A stretch of DNA of 56,352 nt from Vicinamibacteria bacterium (GCA_016934575.1 JAFGSN010000178.1:1-56352), one strand, 5' to 3'. Positions 26,602-36,014 are shown, counted from the first letter of the stretch. Notes: generated from the sequence alone by a model not told the origin. Numbers and translations: made by a program.

Positions 26602-28042
26602 CGAGGCGGGGATTGGCCTTGCCCTGAGTCTTGCGCATGACCTGACCGACGAACCAGCCGAGCGCGGCCTTTTTGCCGTTCCGATAGACGGCGACCTGGT
26701 CGGCATGGGCGCCGACGATCTCGGCTATAACGGCCTCGATGGCGCTTGCGTCAGTCACCTGTGTCAGTTCTTCGCATTCGACGATCATTCCGGCGGGCGC
26801 GCCGGTCGACCACATTTTCTCGAAAACATCTTTGGCGATCTTGCCGCTGATCACTCCGTCGTCGATCAGACAGATCATCTCGGTCAGGCGCCCGGGCGAC
26901 ACTGGGCAGGCCGAGAGCGGTCGCGTGTCCTCCTTGAGCTTGCGCAGCACGTCGGTCATCACCCAGTTGGAGGCGGCCTTGGGATTGCCGCTGGCGCGCG
27001 CCGCCTCCTCGAAGTAATCGGCGACCTCGCGCGAGAGCGTCAGCACGCCGGCGTCGTACGCGGGAATGCCGTAATGCTCGATGAAGCGCCGGCGCCTGTC
27101 GGACGGAAGCTCGGGCAGCGATCGGCGCGCCGACTCGATCCATTCGGGATCGACGAGCAGCGGCGGCAGATCGGGCTCGGGAAAGTATCGATAATCGTGA
27201 GCCTCCTCCTTTGACCGCATCGAAACGGTCTCGCCGCGGTCGGCGTTCCACAGCCGCGTTTCCTGAACGACGTCGCCGCCTGACTCGATGAGGGCGACCT
27301 GGCGCGAGATCTCGTGCTCGATCGCGCGCGCGACGTTGCGAATCGAGTTCAAGTTCTTGATCTCCGTGCGGGTTCCGAGAGCGGCTTCGCCGCTCCGTCG
27401 AACGGAGACGTTCGCGTCGCAGCGTAACGAGCCCTCTTCCATGTTGCCGTCGGAGACCTCGGCGTAAACCAGCGTGGCGCGCAGGGCGGCGAGGTATTCA
27501 TGGGCCTCCTCCGACGTCCGGATGTCCGGCGCAGTCACGATCTCGATCAGCGGAACGCCAGTACGATTGAAGTCAATGCCGCTCTTATCGTTCGACCAGG
27601 CGAAGCCTTCATGGAGGAGCTTTCCGGCGTCCTCCTCTATGTGAATGCGTTGGACTCGGATTCTGCGAAAGCCCTCATTCGCCGGAATCTCGACATAACC
27701 CTCCGTCGCCAGCGGGCGCTCATATTGAGAGATCTGATAACCCTTGGGAAGATCCGGATAGAAGTAGTTCTTACGGGCGAAAATCGACGTCGTCTGTATC
27801 GTGCAATGAGTGGCCAGAGCCGCGCGCATCGCGAGCGAGACGGCCTGGCGAGACAAAACGGGCAACGATCCCGGAAGGCCGAGGCACACCGGACAGACAT
27901 GCGTGTTGGGCTCATCGCCGAAACGGTTGGGGCAGGCGCAAAAGATTTTCGTGGCGGTCTTGAGCTGAGCGTGAACCTCGAGGCCGATCACCGGCTCGTA
28001 TCGCGCGCGAATCGCCTTCCAGTCTCTCACGGTCAGATCCAC
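26567..28042 (-). CDS. gatB: Asp-tRNA(Asn)/Glu-tRNA(Gln) amidotransferase subunit B
   Basis: GatB is the kinase/tRNA-binding subunit of GatCAB, which converts mischarged Glu-tRNA(Gln) and Asp-tRNA(Asn) to the correct products. The 491-residue protein opens YEPVIGLEVHAQLKT, has the zinc-site cysteines in CPVCLGLPG, the segment YPDLPKGYQISQYE, and RTEIKNLNSIRNV. It closes with the YqeY-like helical tail. gatA and gatC are not in the window. It starts 10 bases after acpS and belongs to a three-gene leftward group with a Cys-rich membrane protein. The 3' end overlaps the convergent PAP2 gene by 35 bases. Confidence 0.97.
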   Translation of the reverse strand: MDLTVRDWKAIRARYEPVIGLEVHAQLKTATKIFCACPNRFGDEPNTHVCPVCLGLPGSLPVLSRQAVSLAMRAALATHCTIQTTSIFARKNYFYPDLPKGYQISQYERPLATEGYVEIPANEGFRRIRVQRIHIEEDAGKLLHEGFAWSNDKSGIDFNRTGVPLIEIVTAPDIRTSEEAHEYLAALRATLVYAEVSDGNMEEGSLRCDANVSVRRSGEAALGTRTEIKNLNSIRNVARAIEHEISRQVALIESGGDVVQETRLWNADRGETVSMRSKEEAHDYRYFPEPDLPPLLVDPEWIESARRSLPELPSDRRRRFIEHYGIPAYDAGVLTLSREVADYFEEAARASGNPKAASNWVMTDVLRKLKEDTRPLSACPVSPGRLTEMICLIDDGVISGKIAKDVFEKMWSTGAPAGMIVECEELTQVTDASAIEAVIAEIVGAHADQVAVYRNGKKAALGWFVGQVMRKTQGKANPRLVNELLRKALDG

Positions 28043-28052
28043 GAATCCGATT

Positions 28053-28451
28053 CTAACAGCCCAGCAGCCAGACTTCCCCGACGATCAAATCGTCGCGTCG
28101 CTCCAGGCGGACGCGTGTTCTCCCGTCCGATCCCAGACGAAATGCGAAGTCTCGCGCACGGTTCCGAAGCTCGACACCGAAAGGAGACCCCGGCCGGATC
28201 ACGACGTCGCGCCAACGCACTCCTCGCGACCAGCCCGTCCCTATGGCCTTGCTGGCCGCTTCCTTGAGCGCGATCGATATCGCCAGCGCCTCCGGCCGCC
28301 GAGTCGAAAGGAGATCCAAGCGCGCCGCTTCCTCGGAATCCATCAGCTTGCTCGCCAGACGTTCCCCCCAGCGCTCCAGAGATCGTCGAATTCGTGGAAC
28401 CTCGACGAGGTCGATTCCGAGACCGACGACTCTGCCACGTTCAACGCCCAT
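28053..28451 (-). CDS. acpS: Holo-[acyl-carrier-protein] synthase AcpS
   Basis: AcpS transfers the 4'-phosphopantetheine arm of CoA to acyl carrier protein. The 132-residue protein has both family motifs: the Mg2+-binding GLGIDLVEVPRI near the N-terminus and the second site ALKEAASKAIGTG. The length is typical. The start ATG gives six residues before the first motif. It lies between the Cys-rich membrane protein and gatB with gaps of about 10 bases, so the three are likely co-transcribed. Confidence 0.93.
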   Translation of the reverse strand: MGVERGRVVGLGIDLVEVPRIRRSLERWGERLASKLMDSEEAARLDLLSTRRPEALAISIALKEAASKAIGTGWSRGVRWRDVVIRPGSPFGVELRNRARDFAFRLGSDGRTRVRLERRDDLIVGEVWLLGC

Positions 28452-28460
28452 CGCTTCCCT

Positions 28461-29042
28461 TTAGGGACACCCTTGTGTCGTCAACCCGCGCGAACGGGCG
28501 CGCTCCCTTTCCCGTCGCCGAAACAGTTCCTCCGCTGGACAGCCCAGCTCTCGTTGCCGGCAATAGCGGCACGCGAGCCGGCCGCGCACGCAACCGTTGC
28601 CGGGAAAGGCTAGGATGATCAACCCGACCATCAGCGACAGAAGAAGCCAGTCGAATCGGCGAATCGACAGGAACAGGCCCGCCCCCAGAGGAATCAGCAC
28701 GACGAGCATGTCCGGCAACAAGGACAGCCAAGTGAACTTCCGGCTGGCGAATCTCGACGGATCTCCGCGCTTGAAGAGCCAGGAAGCGACGAGGCCCTTG
28801 CCGGAAAAACAGGCCCGGCCGTAGTAGGTGCAATGAACGCAGCCCCTCGCCAGCAGATGCACTTCGAGATAGGCCAGGAAAACAAGATAGGCGGCCAAGA
28901 ATCCCCAGCCCAGCCTCGCCACAATGACGCTGCCGAGGGCATAGATCGAGAGGCTCAATCCGTTAGAAAGCGCGACTGCCCACGACGGATAACTCTCGAA
29001 AACAGCCGCCGGCATCTCTCTCTTTTTCGTCCATCTGGTCAT
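28461..29042 (-). CDS. Cys-rich membrane protein of unknown function
   Basis: A protein of about 193 residues with four hydrophobic segments and two cysteine clusters: CVHCTYYGRACFSGKG after helix two, and CVRGRLACRYCRQREL GC in the C-terminal tail (about Cys-x6-Cys-x2-Cys-x6-Cys). The clusters could bind a metal or iron-sulfur centre on one membrane face. I have seen the C..CxYYGxxC pattern in uncharacterised prokaryotic membrane proteins but know no function. ATG 29042 follows CGGAG by 5 bases; an earlier in-frame start would add 29 residues without a ribosome site. It heads the acpS-gatB group. Confidence 0.65.
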   Translation of the reverse strand: MTRWTKKREMPAAVFESYPSWAVALSNGLSLSIYALGSVIVARLGWGFLAAYLVFLAYLEVHLLARGCVHCTYYGRACFSGKGLVASWLFKRGDPSRFASRKFTWLSLLPDMLVVLIPLGAGLFLSIRRFDWLLLSLMVGLIILAFPGNGCVRGRLACRYCRQRELGCPAEELFRRRERERARSRGLTTQGCP

Positions 29043-29341
29043 TGCTCCGCCACTATTGTAGTGCTTTCGCCACTCCTGCAAGTCGCAATATGCGTATCGA
29101 CAAAGCTCCGAGTCCAATCGGCAACGCACGAATCCGATATCCGGTCGCCCGGGGCAACGCGCATGAGCTCATTTGCGTCGATGATCGCCACACGTTCATG
29201 GCGATCCTCGGACGCCGGGACGCCGCGTCCAGCCGGCGCTGAGGGCCGAAATACGATAAAATCATTTTTATCCGCAGCGGGCGCGAGGGCTCGTATCACC
29301 GCCGTGTTCGATCCGCCGCCAGCGCATCTTGCGAAGAGCCG
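29043..29341. promoter_or_regulatory. Divergent control region before the glycan operon
   Basis: About 300 bases separate the leftward Cys-rich protein from the rightward glycan operon. An AT-rich patch at 29249-29272, unusual here, is the likeliest rightward promoter area, but no clean -35/-10 pair is visible. Short leftward frames occur in it without recognisable products. Confidence 0.35.
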
Positions 29342-30340
29342 ATGACAGAATCACCTGGCGATCATTCGACGTCTTTTACCGTCCTTGTCGGCGTTGACAC
29401 CGAGGCCGACGACCAGTGGAGCGAGCAAGGACGTCGCAGCCTTGGAGTCGGCAATGCGGCGCGCCTGCCGGCGCTTCAACGGCTGTGCGACTCGCTCGGC
29501 GTACGCCCGACGTATTTCGTGACGCACGAGATGGCGACAAGAGGCGAGAGCGCCGCCGTGTTGCGCGAGCTTCGACAGAACGGACGGTGCGAGATCGGCG
29601 CGCATCTGCACCCCTGGTCGTCCCCTCCGTTCCTTGAAAACGGCGCAAGAGCGCATGAATATCCCAACACGCTTCCAACGGACCTTTTCGATCGTCAGCT
29701 CACCGAGCTGACGCAAATCATCGAGCAAAACCTCGGCGCGCGTCCTTCGTCTTATCGCGCCGGACGGCTGGGATGCGACGGCCGTTCTCTGCCGATTATC
29801 GAGAGGCTCGGATACACGGTCGACTCGAGCGTCGATCCGCTTTTTAACGAGCGTCGCAAAGGAGGGCCGAGTTTCGCCGGCGCTCCTCATGCTCCCTATC
29901 GCCCCGACTATCACGATATTCGCCGGCGCGGCCGCGCGCGTCTGCTCGAGATCCCCATCTCGTCCGGAACCCGTCCGCCGCTGCCGCGACCGATCGAGTC
30001 GCTCTATGCGCGCATCCCGTCGATTCCCTATCGCGGAGCCCTGCGGCGCCTGGGCCTGCGGGGCGTCTGGCTGCGGCCTTCGTATTCTTCGTTCCCCGAC
30101 ATGGCGGCTCTGGCGTCCCGCATTCGGCGCCACGGATTGCCTTGCGCCAACCTGCTTTTTCATTCCAGCGAACTTCTTCCGGGCGGCAGTCCCTATACGC
30201 CCGACGCGGAAAGCGTCCAGCGCTTTCTCGGCGACCTGGAGCGGCTGCTCGATCATCTCACGCGAAAGCTCGGCGCCGTGGGTCGGACCTACGCCGAGTT
30301 CGAGCGCGCGTGGGCCGATGGCGCGGAGAGCCGGAAGTGA
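29342..30340 (+). CDS. Polysaccharide deacetylase-like protein (NodB fold)
   Basis: A 332-residue protein that fits the CE4/NodB-like beta-barrel group. It has GVDTEADDQW near the start (metal-binding and catalytic Asp), HLHPWSSPP (metal histidines), the segment SYRAGRLGCDG, and LLFHSSELLPGG toward the end (a later catalytic His). There is no signal peptide, so it probably acts in the cytoplasm on a sugar precursor or lipid-linked glycan. WalW and related proteins of surface-polysaccharide loci look like this. It is the first gene of the operon; its stop TGA overlaps the next GTG. Confidence 0.75.
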   Translation: MTESPGDHSTSFTVLVGVDTEADDQWSEQGRRSLGVGNAARLPALQRLCDSLGVRPTYFVTHEMATRGESAAVLRELRQNGRCEIGAHLHPWSSPPFLENGARAHEYPNTLPTDLFDRQLTELTQIIEQNLGARPSSYRAGRLGCDGRSLPIIERLGYTVDSSVDPLFNERRKGGPSFAGAPHAPYRPDYHDIRRRGRARLLEIPISSGTRPPLPRPIESLYARIPSIPYRGALRRLGLRGVWLRPSYSSFPDMAALASRIRRHGLPCANLLFHSSELLPGGSPYTPDAESVQRFLGDLERLLDHLTRKLGAVGRTYAEFERAWADGAESRK

Positions 30341-31437
30341 AAATCCTGATGGTCACGCCCCATGTCCCGCCATACCAGTCCGCCAACGCGCTTCTTCCGC
30401 ATCTCCTCGGCGAGGCATTGCGCGCGCGCGGCCATGAAGCGCGCTTTCTGGCTTACGGCAACGGCCAGCGCCGCATGGACGTCACCTTCATCCGCCGGCG
30501 GGCGGGCTCGCGGGCTACGCGCATTCCCCAGGCGCTCGAAGCGCTCGAGACATGGCTGCGCGGAACGTCCCTTCTACGATGGGCGGACCTCGTCCATATT
30601 CACTCCAACACGTGGATGAATCAGGTCGCCGCGAAACTCGCCGGTCGCCATCCGCTCGTGCTCACGCATTACGGAACGGAGATCTGGCACTATGACGGCA
30701 AGGACCCCATGTTCCGTAAACTGAACGCACGCGCCCGGCACGTGGCGTTCTACAGCCAAGCTTTGCTCGAACACGCGCGCGCGCTTTCCGTTCCGCTTCC
30801 GGCCGCATCGGTGATTTATCCGCCCGTCGCCGACGTCTTCCGCCCGATCGACGCCCGGAAACGCGAAGACGTCCGCCGCCGCTTCATGTCCCGAGACGGC
30901 GTGTTGTTGCTCAACGTCAAACGGCTCCATCCCCTGGCCGATCAAGCGACGCTTCTCACGGCCTTCGCCCGGATCGCGAAACGGCGAGAAGACGCCGCTT
31001 TGCTCATCGCCGGCGCGGGAGAGAGCGAAAGCGCTCTGCGCCGGCAGGCGTCGGACCTCGGGATAACCGAGCGCGTCCGCTTCCTGGGGCTTGTGCCCAA
31101 CGAGGAGGTGGCGGATCTCCAGTGCGCGGCGGATCTCTTCGTTCTCTCGTCGACCCTGGAAGCCACGCCCACCGTGGCGCTCGAGGCCCTGGCCGCCGGA
31201 ACGCCCGTCGTGTCGACCGACAATCCTGGAGGGATAGAGTTGCACCGCCTCTTCGGCAAGGATCTCGTTCTGGCGCCGATGCGGGATCCCGATGCGCTGG
31301 CGGCCGCCGTTCTGGGGTTTCTTGAGTCTCCCCGTCGCACGAACCAAGAAACGAACGACCTCATCGAGGAACGCTTCCGAATCGAGGGCGTCGTCACGCG
31401 TTATCTCGCCGTTTATCAGAAGGCCCTCGTTTCTTGA
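30337..31437 (+). CDS. GT4-family glycosyltransferase
   Basis: A GT-B fold, retaining glycosyltransferase of about 366 residues. The N-domain begins VKILMVTPHVPPYQSAN and the C-domain has the donor-binding VKRLHPLADQATLL, the EX7E motif in LEATPTVALEALAAG and TDNPGGIELH after it. Such enzymes use nucleotide-activated sugars at the cytoplasmic membrane surface. Sugar and acceptor cannot be read. The GTG start overlaps the preceding stop and its own stop overlaps the next start, so it is part of a coupled chain of glycan genes. Confidence 0.85.
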   Translation: MKILMVTPHVPPYQSANALLPHLLGEALRARGHEARFLAYGNGQRRMDVTFIRRRAGSRATRIPQALEALETWLRGTSLLRWADLVHIHSNTWMNQVAAKLAGRHPLVLTHYGTEIWHYDGKDPMFRKLNARARHVAFYSQALLEHARALSVPLPAASVIYPPVADVFRPIDARKREDVRRRFMSRDGVLLLNVKRLHPLADQATLLTAFARIAKRREDAALLIAGAGESESALRRQASDLGITERVRFLGLVPNEEVADLQCAADLFVLSSTLEATPTVALEALAAGTPVVSTDNPGGIELHRLFGKDLVLAPMRDPDALAAAVLGFLESPRRTNQETNDLIEERFRIEGVVTRYLAVYQKALVS

Positions 31438-32273
31438 GATCCGTTGACCGCAGTACGCTCGAGCGCGCCGCGGAGTCGCGGTTCCGCAGCGCATACGACT
31501 ATGCCGTCTTCGAGTATCTGCGCGGCGCCAAGATTCACGGCACGCTCGAGCGCGCCGGAGTCCGAATCGGGGGGCGGCTTCTTGACTGCGGCTGCGGCGG
31601 CGGCGGCGTCACCGTGTCGTTCGCCGGGGAAACGCAGTGGGCTCTCGGTCTGGATCCCGCCGGCGGCTTTCAAGAAGCCGGGATCCGTCTGGCGCGCGAG
31701 AAGAAAACTGAAAACGTGCGTTTCGTCCGGGGAGACGGCGTCCGCCTGCCCTTTCCCGACGCGCTTTTCAACGTCGTGCTCAGCCACTCGGTGATCGAGC
31801 ACGTGTCGTCGGCGACCGGATACCTGAGCGAATGTCGTCGAGTGTTGCGTCCCGGAGGCGCGCTTTATCTTTCCACGGCGCCTTGTCTCTCCCTGGCCGG
31901 CGCGCATCTTCCGCGCCTGATAGCGCCTGTTCCGCTGCACATACTTCTCGGCCGTCGGGCCGCCTTTCGCATCTTCTGTTTTCTCGGGCGGCATGCGGCC
32001 TGGCTGCTTCGCGAGGGAAAGGAAGCCAACACTTTCATCTGTCTGTCGGAAAGAAACGTCAAAAAGCGCGATGATCTCCTGCAGCGAGTGACCGTGGCGC
32101 GCCTTGACCGCTGGATCGAGGAAACCGGGTTCCGCCGCCTGTCGAGCGAGCTTCACGTCACGGGTTTCTTCCGAAGGGCGTTGCCCGGGCCGCTGCGGCG
32201 GCGCCTCATGCGCCGGCCATGGATTCAAGACGTGATGATCGGCCAGATTCAATACGTCCTCGAACGGCCATGA
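31434..32273 (+). CDS. Class I SAM-dependent methyltransferase
   Basis: A 279-residue methyltransferase with the SAM-binding motif I LLDCGCGGGGVTV, acidic motif II at GLDPAGGF, a post-II motif RGDGVRLPFPDALF and motif IV SHSVIEHV. The C-terminal 100 residues contain a hydrophobic stretch and a basic tail. In this setting it probably methylates a sugar or the end of a glycan. Start is TTG 31434, which overlaps the preceding stop (TTGA); a Met start is not available at the expected place. Its stop overlaps the next ATG. Confidence 0.8.
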   Translation: MRSVDRSTLERAAESRFRSAYDYAVFEYLRGAKIHGTLERAGVRIGGRLLDCGCGGGGVTVSFAGETQWALGLDPAGGFQEAGIRLAREKKTENVRFVRGDGVRLPFPDALFNVVLSHSVIEHVSSATGYLSECRRVLRPGGALYLSTAPCLSLAGAHLPRLIAPVPLHILLGRRAAFRIFCFLGRHAAWLLREGKEANTFICLSERNVKKRDDLLQRVTVARLDRWIEETGFRRLSSELHVTGFFRRALPGPLRRRLMRRPWIQDVMIGQIQYVLERP

Positions 32274-33460
32274 GAGGCGTCCTCATCTGCGCCGACGTCC
32301 GCTTTCCGCTCGAGCGCGCCAACGGCGTTCAGGTGGTCAAAACCGCGGCCGCCCTGGCGCGGCGCGGAACGCCGACCACGCTCCTCGTGAGAAGCACGGA
32401 TCCTCGCCCGACCGAAGGAATCCTCGCCCTGTTCGGGATCATGCCCTCGCCTCTTCTCGTCGTTCGTCGACTCAGCGTCGCGCACCGGAAAGGCTGCTTC
32501 GGGCTGCCGCGACTGCTTTTTCTGATCCAGGCCGGATTTCTGGCGCGGCTGGCCCTGGCGCGGGGCTTGTGCGTCCATACGCGGGATCTCCAACTCGCCG
32601 AAGGATTGCTGGCGCTCGGTTCCGGCGCGCGCCGCAGACTGGTCTATGAGGCGCATGCGGTGGAAGCAACGCTCTATCGCGAACGTCACCGTCTCTACGG
32701 TCTCCGAGCAACGCCGAACGCGCGCAAGGCGCGCCGCATCGAACGCCGTGAACGGCGCGTGTGGCGGCGCGCCGGCGGAATCGTGACGACGACGAACGGC
32801 ATCCGGGAGACCTTCTCCCGACTTTACGGCGATCGAGAGCGTGCCGAGGTCGTGCCCAACGGGTGCGACGTGCCGGAAGAAGGAGTCGCGCCGCGCCTTC
32901 CCACGACGGAACCGCCCAGCGTGGTCTATGCCGGCCAGCTTTATCCCTGGAAAGGCGTCGACGTGCTTGTTCAGGCGATGAGACGCGTTCCTCGCGCGCG
33001 ACTCGTCATTCTCGGCGGGCTCGCGGGCGAGCCGGACATGGCGCGCATCGGCGCGCTCGTCGAATCTTGCGGACTTGGGGGACGCATCGAGATGCGCGGC
33101 ACCGTCCCGCAAGGCCAAGTGTTCGCCGCCTTGCTCGAAGCCTCGGTGGTCGCGGTTCCGTATCTGCGATCCGCCATGACCGAAGCGCACACGTCTCCGA
33201 TCAAGGCGTTCGAAGCGATGGCCGCGGCGCGTCCGATCGTATGCGCCGACTTGCCGTCGAGCCGCGAAATCCTGCGTCACGGCGAAAACGCGCTGCTTGT
33301 TCCGCCCGGCGACGCTGTCGCTCTGGGCGACGCCATCACCCGTTTGATCGAGGACCGACCGTTCGCCGAGCGGCTGGCCCGAGCCGCGTTCGCCGACGCG
33401 CCCAACTACTCCTGGAACGCGCGCGCCGTGAAGCTCGCGCGTCTGTTCGAGGCGTTGTGA
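32270..33460 (+). CDS. GT4-family glycosyltransferase
   Basis: A protein of about 396 residues with GT-B fold. The N-domain opens MRGVLICADVRFPLERANGV and includes VYEAHAVEA; the C-domain has VYAGQLYPWKGVDVLV and the nucleotide-sugar site AFEAMAAARPIVCADLPSSR with the preceding MTEAHTSP. The long basic helix KARRIERRERRVWRRAGG may lie on the membrane. ATG 32270 overlaps the methyltransferase stop by 4 bases and is preferred over upstream in-frame starts. The product sugar is unknown. Confidence 0.82.
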   Translation: MRGVLICADVRFPLERANGVQVVKTAAALARRGTPTTLLVRSTDPRPTEGILALFGIMPSPLLVVRRLSVAHRKGCFGLPRLLFLIQAGFLARLALARGLCVHTRDLQLAEGLLALGSGARRRLVYEAHAVEATLYRERHRLYGLRATPNARKARRIERRERRVWRRAGGIVTTTNGIRETFSRLYGDRERAEVVPNGCDVPEEGVAPRLPTTEPPSVVYAGQLYPWKGVDVLVQAMRRVPRARLVILGGLAGEPDMARIGALVESCGLGGRIEMRGTVPQGQVFAALLEASVVAVPYLRSAMTEAHTSPIKAFEAMAAARPIVCADLPSSREILRHGENALLVPPGDAVALGDAITRLIEDRPFAERLARAAFADAPNYSWNARAVKLARLFEAL

Positions 33461-34839
33461 AAGAAACGCTGCGCCGGATCATCTCGGGGCGGCCGCTGCT
33501 CTTCACGCTTTTCGCGTTGACGTTGCCCCTTGTGACGCCCAAGATTCGCGGCGCCGACGAGATCGAGTACTTCGCCCATCTCCGTTCGTTCGTGTTTGAC
33601 GGCGATCTCGATTTCGAGAACGAGTATCGGCGCTTCCACGCGCGCGATCCTCGGGGGCTGGCCGGATTCAAGGCCACCTTCCTCGATCGCAGAGAGCCGA
33701 CGAACCGCCCTCTCAACTTCGCGCCAATCGGCACGGCTCTCCTCTGGGCGCCTTTCTACCTTACGACTCACGCGGGCGTCATGCTCGCGCGCGCTTTCGG
33801 ATCGACTATCGCCGCCGACGGCCTTTCGAGGCCCTATATCGCCGCCGTGTGCTACGCATCGGCCTTGTACGGTTTCCTCGGGCTGCTTTGCATTCATGCG
33901 TCGCTGCGCCGTTTCGCCCGGGCGGAAGAGCCGGAAGCGTCATGGTCGGTGGCCGCTCTGTGGCTTGCAACGCCGGTGCTTTATTACATGACGATCGCTC
34001 CGGGTTTCTCGCACGCCGGCTCGCTGTTCTGCGTCGCTCTTCTACTTCATCTCTGGCTGGACACGCGCGTTCGCCGCGATGCCTCTCTCGGACGTTACGC
34101 GATCCTCGGCGCCATCGGCGGGTTGACGGGCATGGTTCGGGAGCAGGATCTTTTCTTTCTTGTTGTTCCCGGCCTTGACATCGTCTGGCAAGCGCTGCGC
34201 GAGCGTCGTCTCGGGCGGGGATCGTGCCGCGCCCTGACGATGCTGCTCGCCGCAGTCATCGCCTTCACGCCCCAGCTTTTCGCCTACCACGCCATCAACG
34301 GCTCTTTCTGGCCCTCGAAACATGTGGCCCGGAAAATGAGCTTCCACTGCCCCCACTTCTTCGAGGTTCTCTTCGATCCCGCGCATGGACTATTTTTCTG
34401 GAGCCCGATTCTGCTCGTCGCCGCGGTCGCCCTGCTCGCGCGCATGACGCGTTTTCGCGAAAAGGTCGTCGTGCTTCTGGCGATCGGCGTTCTGATGCAG
34501 GTCTGGCTCAATGGATCGGTCGAGAGCTGGTCTCAGGCGGGCGCTTTCGGCGCGCGACGGTTCGTGGGGAGCACGGCGGTGTTCGCCTGGGGCCTGGCCC
34601 ATGCCTGGATCGCGATCAGCCGCCGTTTCGGACGCGGCGTCATGCTCGCGACATCCCTCGTCTTCGTCTGGTGGAACCTGTCGCTCATGGTCCAGTTCGG
34701 TCTCCGGATCATGGACCGCCAGAGACTGGACTGGCCGCGCGTCGCGATCAATCAGTTCATCGAGGTCCCGCCGCGGATCGCACGAACGACTTTCCTGTTC
34801 TTCACCGACCGGGAACGAATCGTGAGAGAGGCGCGATGA
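33457..34839 (+). CDS. GT-C-like polytopic membrane glycosyltransferase
   Basis: A protein of about 460 residues with roughly 10 helices. The first external loop holds the acidic text GADEIEYFAHLRS, as expected for a GT-C enzyme that uses a polyprenyl-phosphate sugar outside the membrane. A later loop contains SVESWSQAGAFGARRF. The same block occurs in the protein at 38310-40283 (GDWWCGGSFSNRRF), which marks the two as one family. Known GT-C enzymes transfer mannose, arabinose or similar sugars to lipid or protein acceptors. GTG 33457 overlaps the preceding stop. The family assignment is by architecture; activity is inferred. Confidence 0.65.
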   Translation: MKETLRRIISGRPLLFTLFALTLPLVTPKIRGADEIEYFAHLRSFVFDGDLDFENEYRRFHARDPRGLAGFKATFLDRREPTNRPLNFAPIGTALLWAPFYLTTHAGVMLARAFGSTIAADGLSRPYIAAVCYASALYGFLGLLCIHASLRRFARAEEPEASWSVAALWLATPVLYYMTIAPGFSHAGSLFCVALLLHLWLDTRVRRDASLGRYAILGAIGGLTGMVREQDLFFLVVPGLDIVWQALRERRLGRGSCRALTMLLAAVIAFTPQLFAYHAINGSFWPSKHVARKMSFHCPHFFEVLFDPAHGLFFWSPILLVAAVALLARMTRFREKVVVLLAIGVLMQVWLNGSVESWSQAGAFGARRFVGSTAVFAWGLAHAWIAISRRFGRGVMLATSLVFVWWNLSLMVQFGLRIMDRQRLDWPRVAINQFIEVPPRIARTTFLFFTDRERIVREAR

Positions 34840-36014
34840 TCTCGCCCGAGCTGCGCGACGTCCTCGCCTGCCCTCTCTGCCTGGAGAGCCGCGGATGCGA
34901 AGAATGCTCTCGAGAGGGCGTCGATCACTCCGCATGCTCACGCGACTATGACGTGAGAGTTCGTTGCGCGTGCGGCGGCCCGGAGAAAAGCCGGCTCGTC
35001 GCGGCCGACGGGGCTCTGCGCTGTCCCTGTTGCGGAATCGAGTATCCCATCGATGAGAACGGCGGTTACGTCGATCTTCGACCCCGATGGAGCTTGCGGG
35101 CGGACACGCTTTACGCGAACCACGATTTCCACGAACGGCTTCTCATCCGTGACACGCCTCCGGTTCTCTCCGCGGGCGTCAAGGCGGCGTGGACGCGACG
35201 CCTCCTCGGCCTGCGCCCAGGCGACACGGTTCTCGATCTGGGCTGCGGCGCGGGCAAGTTCGCGCTGTTCCATGCCGAACACGGCCAGCGAGCCGTCGGC
35301 GTTGACGTCGCGCCTTTCTTCCTGCCGCGCGCGCGAAAAAGGATCGATCTCGTCGTCGCCGACTTGCGGCGCCTGCCTTTCCGCAAAGGCGTGTTTTCGC
35401 ACGCCGCTTGCCTGGACGTCCTCGAGCATCTCGACGAAAGCGGCGTGTCGGACGTGCTCGTCGAAACGCGTCGCGTCCTCGGCCCTTGCGGCCGGCTCTG
35501 CGTTTACACGCATGCCATGGAATCCTCCCGGCTGGCGTCGTTCCAGCGCGGCGTCAACCGTCTCGCCCGTTCTCTCGGACGCCTCGGCCTCGTTGATTCG
35601 CAAAGAGAGCGACTGCGCAAGAGCGATCACGTCAATGCCATTCGCAGTCATGAGCATTTCGACGCGCTGTGCGCCGCCGCGGGGCTCGTCGTGAGCCGGA
35701 GACGCTACTACAATGTCGTCTTCAAGGCGGTCGTCGAGGATCTCTGGCTTCGGCTCTACGAGCAGGCGCGGGCGCGACGCCGATCGAAGACGAAACGGTT
35801 AGCCGTGGATCGCCCGGTGGATCCAGGCGGGGCGCCGCACGGGAGGGGCGCGCTGCTGGCCGCCCGGCTGCTGACGAGGCTGCTCATGCTCGACGTCACG
35901 TTCTTTGGACGGATTCGGACGGGTCCATTCTTCGGACTGATCGAGAAGCGGGCGCCGGACGCGCATGCCGTCCGGCCCGCTCCATCGAAGAGGGCGGGAG
36001 AACCCGAGAGTTGA
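34836..36014 (+). CDS. Methyltransferase with N-terminal Trm112-like zinc ribbon
   Basis: A protein of about 392 residues. Residues 1-90 hold many cysteines (ACPLCLES, CEEC, RCACGG, RCPCCGIEYPI), a Trm112p-like zinc ribbon. The SAM domain follows with LDLGCGAGKFALF, GVDVAPFF and CLDVLEHL. The last 70 residues include a hydrophobic helix (LLAARLLTRLLMLDVTFFG), probably a membrane contact. The ATG overlaps the preceding stop (ATGA) and the stop overlaps the next TTG. In this operon it should modify a glycan intermediate; the zinc ribbon may organise the active site or bind a partner. Confidence 0.75.
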   Translation: MISPELRDVLACPLCLESRGCEECSREGVDHSACSRDYDVRVRCACGGPEKSRLVAADGALRCPCCGIEYPIDENGGYVDLRPRWSLRADTLYANHDFHERLLIRDTPPVLSAGVKAAWTRRLLGLRPGDTVLDLGCGAGKFALFHAEHGQRAVGVDVAPFFLPRARKRIDLVVADLRRLPFRKGVFSHAACLDVLEHLDESGVSDVLVETRRVLGPCGRLCVYTHAMESSRLASFQRGVNRLARSLGRLGLVDSQRERLRKSDHVNAIRSHEHFDALCAAAGLVVSRRRYYNVVFKAVVEDLWLRLYEQARARRRSKTKRLAVDRPVDPGGAPHGRGALLAARLLTRLLMLDVTFFGRIRTGPFFGLIEKRAPDAHAVRPAPSKRAGEPES

